From positions 1-47,997 of the forward strand of contig JAPOVC010000027.1 of assembly GCA_026708325.1 (NCBI GenBank): a DNA stretch of 47,997 nt, written 5' to 3'. This document shows, in pieces, positions 45,329-47,997 of this stretch. This stretch comes from Anaerolineaceae bacterium. GTDB taxonomy: Bacteria; Chloroflexota; Anaerolineae; Aggregatilineales; Phototrophicaceae. Under the pieces are notes generated by a model. The model was not told the DNA's origin, searched no databases, and was given only the letters and a program-made list of their open reading frames with translations. The position numbers and the translations under genes were made by a program. Numbering within the stretch: the stretch's first letter is position 1; the number at the start of each line of letters is the position of its first letter.

Positions 45329-45835
45329 CTAGCCGGTCAAAATGCTGCGCAGCGCGATGCCGGCCAGCAGGCCAAAGCCCCAGATGTAACTGCCCATGGC
45401 CGGACGCTTGCGCGCGGTCATCTCCACGAACATGAAGAAGGGCAGGGCCAGCACCGTCGCCATGCCGTAGATGATATGGACGTCCTGCGCCGGACGCAGG
45501 CCGCTGGCATACATCGGCAGACCCAGCAGCGCCTGCAGCAGCATCGTGCCGAAGACCAGCATGGTCGCGGCGCGGAAGCGCGGCGTCACGTCGGCCTTGC
45601 GCAGAATGCCGACGCGGACTGCCTGGGCCGTCATCAGCAGGGCGACGACCAGGCCGGCGCGACCCAGCTGGTCGTGCAGGGCGCGCAGTTGATGCAGGGG
45701 CGTGAGCGAGGCGTTGCCGGCCAGCACCAGCGCGCAGAAGAGGGGCACGAGTGCCGCGAATGCGACGAGCAGCCGGCGATCGCGCCGCGTGAGGGCCTGC
45801 CGCCAACCCTGAAGGGGGTGCGGTCGCTGCTTCAC
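45329..45835 (-). CDS. Four-helix membrane protein of unknown function
   Basis: A 168-residue protein with four hydrophobic segments. His54 in LRALHDQLGRAG and a His in AQDVHIIYGMA sit at helix ends in a pattern reminiscent of haem-b-binding membrane proteins, which is only a suggestion. Its start overlaps the stop of the upstream membrane-protein gene by 4 bases, so they are coupled and may form a complex. The final ~70 bases of the gene (45333-45403) have been tandemly duplicated just downstream. I do not recognise a named family. Confidence 0.7.
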   Translation of the reverse strand: MKQRPHPLQGWRQALTRRDRRLLVAFAALVPLFCALVLAGNASLTPLHQLRALHDQLGRAGLVVALLMTAQAVRVGILRKADVTPRFRAATMLVFGTMLLQALLGLPMYASGLRPAQDVHIIYGMATVLALPFFMFVEMTARKRPAMGSYIWGFGLLAGIALRSILTG

Positions 45836-46533
45836 GACTCCTGCGGCGCCGGTCGGGTGGCCAGCAGGAATCCGGCGTAGATCAGAATGACGCCGGCCAG
45901 CTCCGCCATGTATTTCCAGGACGGGTCGCCAAGGCGAATCAGGGTGCCGCCGAGGGCCGGCAAGAGGCCGCCGATGGCGATCAGCCAGTTGCCGTAGACG
46001 CGATCGCGCATGATTTGCTTGCGGCGAAAGAGCCGGGCGGACCAGATGGCGCCGCCCACGAGGGCCACCGTGCCCCAGGTATTCATCACCGGCGAGAAGA
46101 AACGCAGGGTGCCGCTCCCGGTGGGCATGATGTCACGGTAGATGGCGGTCAGGTCCGCGTCGGGTTGCCAGGCGCTGCTGTCGAAAGGCGTGAACCACAG
46201 CGCCCAGGGCAGGGTCATGACGGCCACCAGCAGCAGGGCCATTTGCAGGTTGCGCGCGATGTTGCCGCGACGGACCAGCAGGTAGACCGTGCCCTGACCC
46301 AGCCAGGCTGCCACCATCAGGGCGCCGCACCAGTACCACAGGGCGAAGAAGGTCGGGCTCCACTGCTGCGTCAGCACGACCTGGCTGAGCGCGCCGGTGA
46401 AATACATCAGCATGCCGATGCCCCAGGCCAGTTGATGCGCCCGGCGGCCACCCCACCAGCGCCGCAGAATGGTGATGGCGAAGACGCCGCTGACCAGCGT
46501 CGTCAGCAGGGAACTGGCGAGGGCCTGGCTCAT
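45832..46533 (-). CDS. Multi-pass conserved hypothetical membrane protein
   Basis: A 233-residue protein with about seven hydrophobic segments. RRAHQLAWGIGMLMYFTGAL and the following YWCGALMVAAWLGQGTVYLL resemble unnamed membrane proteins of actinobacteria and Chloroflexota that I recall only as conserved hypotheticals. It contains one soluble loop around residues 115-140. It is the first gene of a coupled pair with the four-helix protein. The function is unknown. Confidence 0.72.
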   Translation of the reverse strand: MSQALASSLLTTLVSGVFAITILRRWWGGRRAHQLAWGIGMLMYFTGALSQVVLTQQWSPTFFALWYWCGALMVAAWLGQGTVYLLVRRGNIARNLQMALLLVAVMTLPWALWFTPFDSSAWQPDADLTAIYRDIMPTGSGTLRFFSPVMNTWGTVALVGGAIWSARLFRRKQIMRDRVYGNWLIAIGGLLPALGGTLIRLGDPSWKYMAELAGVILIYAGFLLATRPAPQES

Positions 46534-46549
46534 GCCCGCCGGCCCGGCC

Positions 46550-46954
46550 TCACTGCGTGAGCACGCGCCGCGGCGTGATGCGGTAGGTGACGCGGCGCGA
46601 GCGCTCCCTGTCGGACGCGAAGTCGCCGAAATAGCTTTCGGCGCCCGTGTAGAGCCGCGCCAGTTCGTCGATCAGCGCCTCGTCGTCCTCGTTGATGTGC
46701 GTCACCTCGCCGCGCACCTCGATGTAGTTGTAGGGGTTCTGGTGGTCGAGGGCCATCACGGTGACCTTGTTGTTGGCGCGGATGTTCAGGTCCTTGCGCC
46801 GGCCGGGCTGGCTGTTGACGAGGATGTCGTCGCCGTCCAGCTTGCACCAGACCGGCGTGGCCTGGGGCTGCCCGTCGGGCATCATGGTGACCAGCGTCAC
46901 CACGGTGGGGCCGGCCAGCAGTTCACGATGGGATTCGGGAATGGTCGTGCTCAT
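46550..46954 (-). CDS. PPOX-class flavin/F420-dependent oxidoreductase
   Basis: A 134-residue split-barrel protein. The segments VVTLVTMMPDGQPQATPVWCKLDGDDILVN, RRKDLNIRANNKVTVMALD and YIEVRGEVTHI are typical of the pyridoxamine-5'-phosphate-oxidase-like fold that binds FMN or F420. ATG at 46954 is favoured by AAAGGAG upstream, although the frame continues to 46999. With the luciferase-like protein at 1072-1938 it suggests that this organism makes F420, but cofactor choice within this fold cannot be read by eye. Confidence 0.87.
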   Translation of the reverse strand: MSTTIPESHRELLAGPTVVTLVTMMPDGQPQATPVWCKLDGDDILVNSQPGRRKDLNIRANNKVTVMALDHQNPYNYIEVRGEVTHINEDDEALIDELARLYTGAESYFGDFASDRERSRRVTYRITPRRVLTQ

Positions 46955-47092
46955 GGTTGGCTCCTTTGCTTCGGGCTGGGGTCGCAGGCGCGGGCGCAAC
47001 GCACGCCCGGGCCAGGGCGGACTCTCATGGCTTCATTGTGCGGACGGCGTTCGGGCCTGTCAATGGCCTGGCCGCGGGGATGAATGAAACGC

Positions 47093-47791
47093 CTACCAGG
47101 GGATGGTCTCCCGCTCCTGGTCGAGATAGCCGCCATTGTCCGCCGGAGTCAGACTGTCGATGACGCGCAGCAGGGCCTGCACGGACTCCTTCGTGGAAAG
47201 CGAGGCTTGCATACCGCCCATTTCGGTGCGCACCCAGCCTGGATGCAGCGAGCAAACGATGATGCCCGACGGCCCCAGATCGGCGGCCAGGCCGCGCGTG
47301 ACCATGTTGAGGGCGGCCTTGCTGGAGCAGTAGGCGTACTGGCCGCCACTACCCTTGCGGGTCAGCGAGCCCATGCCGGAGGAAATGTTGATGAGCCGCG
47401 GCCTGACACCTCGCCGCAGCAGGGGCAGACAGGCCTGCGCCAGCAGCAGGGGGCCCAGACTGTTGACCTGCAGGGTCTGCAGCATGCTGTCCGGGTCCAG
47501 GGTCGCCAGGCGCTGTTCGGAGTCGGGCGGCTTGATGGCGGCATTGTTGACGAGCAGGTCGAGGCTGTCGACCGAGTCGGCCACCCTGGCGACGGCCGCG
47601 CGAACGGAGGCCGGGTCGCTGACGTCCATGGGCAGTACGGTCAGTTGCGGGCCGGCCAGGGAGAGGAGCTCGCCGGCCTGCTGCGGGCGCCGCGCCGTGG
47701 CGAAAATGCGGGCGTCAGTGCGACCCAGCCACTGTCGCACAAACTCCAGACCGATGCCGCGGTTCGCGCCGCTGATGAGGATGCGTACCAT
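47093..47791 (-). CDS. Short-chain dehydrogenase/reductase (C-factor-like SDR)
   Basis: The 232-residue protein has ISGANRGIG as nucleotide-binding motif, NNAA in LLVNNAAI, a catalytic Ser in INISSGMGS and YAYCSSKAAL with the Tyr-Lys pair. Its short length and the DNGGYLDQERETIPW ending resemble C-factor or carbonyl-reductase-like SDRs. The substrate is unknown. On the minus strand TATACT at 47818-47823 could be the -10 of its promoter, about 27 bases before the ATG, but no clear -35 is present. Confidence 0.87.
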   Translation of the reverse strand: MVRILISGANRGIGLEFVRQWLGRTDARIFATARRPQQAGELLSLAGPQLTVLPMDVSDPASVRAAVARVADSVDSLDLLVNNAAIKPPDSEQRLATLDPDSMLQTLQVNSLGPLLLAQACLPLLRRGVRPRLINISSGMGSLTRKGSGGQYAYCSSKAALNMVTRGLAADLGPSGIIVCSLHPGWVRTEMGGMQASLSTKESVQALLRVIDSLTPADNGGYLDQERETIPW

Positions 47792-47904
47792 TTGTTGACC
47801 TTTTGTAGTCCTGTGATAGTATACCCGCCCCCCGGCATCTCGCCGGGCCCGGCGGCTTGCCGTTTCGCTGTCTTCACCATTTGATGCATTTGAGGCGAAG
47901 AGAA

Positions 47905-47997
47905 ATGATGCGTTTTGCGACTCTGTTCTTCAGTATTCTACTCCTGCTGGCCAGCAACGGGATGACAGCGGCGGTCGAGATTTGCGCCAGCCCGGGC
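47905..47997 (+). CDS. Exported protein, 5' end only (cut by window end)
   Basis: Two adjacent ATGs (47905 and 47908) open a frame that reads to the last base. The first 22 residues form a signal peptide with LFFSILLLLASN as hydrophobic core and likely cleavage after MTAA. Only 31 codons are visible. GAGG lies about 9 bases upstream of the first ATG. The mature product cannot be assigned. Confidence 0.65.
   Translation, partial: MMRFATLFFSILLLLASNGMTAAVEICASPG

Overview
The window reads as a chromosomal segment of a GC-rich bacterium with short intergenic gaps, frequent 4-base ATGA overlaps, and ATG, GTG and TTG starts. The best guess is a Chloroflexota member (Anaerolineae/Caldilineae/SAR202-like). 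Pointers are a bacterial groESL operon with a CIRCE operator, bacterial Elp3, F420-type enzymes (a luciferase-like oxidoreductase and a PPOX-fold protein), an enolase-superfamily dehydratase, a DUF3566-type protein and GC-rich palindromic intergenic repeats. This placement is inference from gene content only. No rRNA, tRNA, CRISPR array, integrase or transposase was seen.

Layout. 1-2780: esterase, luciferase-like oxidoreductase, nadE. 2781-5957: a repeat-rich zone around promoter-CIRCE-groES-groEL-terminator. 5958-8532: a nucleotidyltransferase gene tail-to-tail with metG. 8533-9739: three tandem, divergent copies of a small single-membrane-segment protein, ending at a good promoter for an orphan dnaN (9740-10891). 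10943-14862 (minus): a YfhO-type membrane protein translationally coupled to an enolase-superfamily dehydratase. 14942-16184: fucose mutarotase plus a short-chain dehydrogenase. 16181-20134: trmB and a Trm9-like methyltransferase on minus, divergent from a DUF3566-type membrane protein and elp3 on plus. 20190-24922: murJ, a glutaminyl cyclase and an NHLRC2-like thioredoxin/NHL protein. 24911-27200: an exported propeller-like protein between imperfect ~150-bp direct repeats that copy the 3' end of the next gene, an FAD oxidase (27080-28372). 28562-31780: pdhABC (E1 alpha, E1 beta, E2) without E3, followed by a DapA-family aldolase. 32788-43836: a sugar ABC importer lacking its ATPase, a sulfatase, a polysaccharide deacetylase and a five-gene Dpp/Opp-type importer. 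43846-45189 (minus): an anaerobic-type sulfatase maturase. 45329-47791 (minus): two membrane proteins, a PPOX-fold protein and another short-chain dehydrogenase. An exported protein starts at 47905 and is cut by the window end.

How the genes may work together. (1) Elp3 and a Trm9-like methyltransferase sit back to back. In eukaryotes these two activities make cm5U and then mcm5U at tRNA position 34, so this may be a minimal bacterial version. (2) Sulfatase, its maturase, polysaccharide deacetylase and two importers suggest uptake of sulfated, N-acetylated glycans. Fucose mutarotase, SDR, dehydratase and DapA-like aldolase could form a non-phosphorylating sugar-acid route, possibly for fucose. 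(3) The small-protein array upstream of dnaN has no function I recognise, but its copies differ mostly at synonymous positions in the plus frame, so it appears to be selected as protein.
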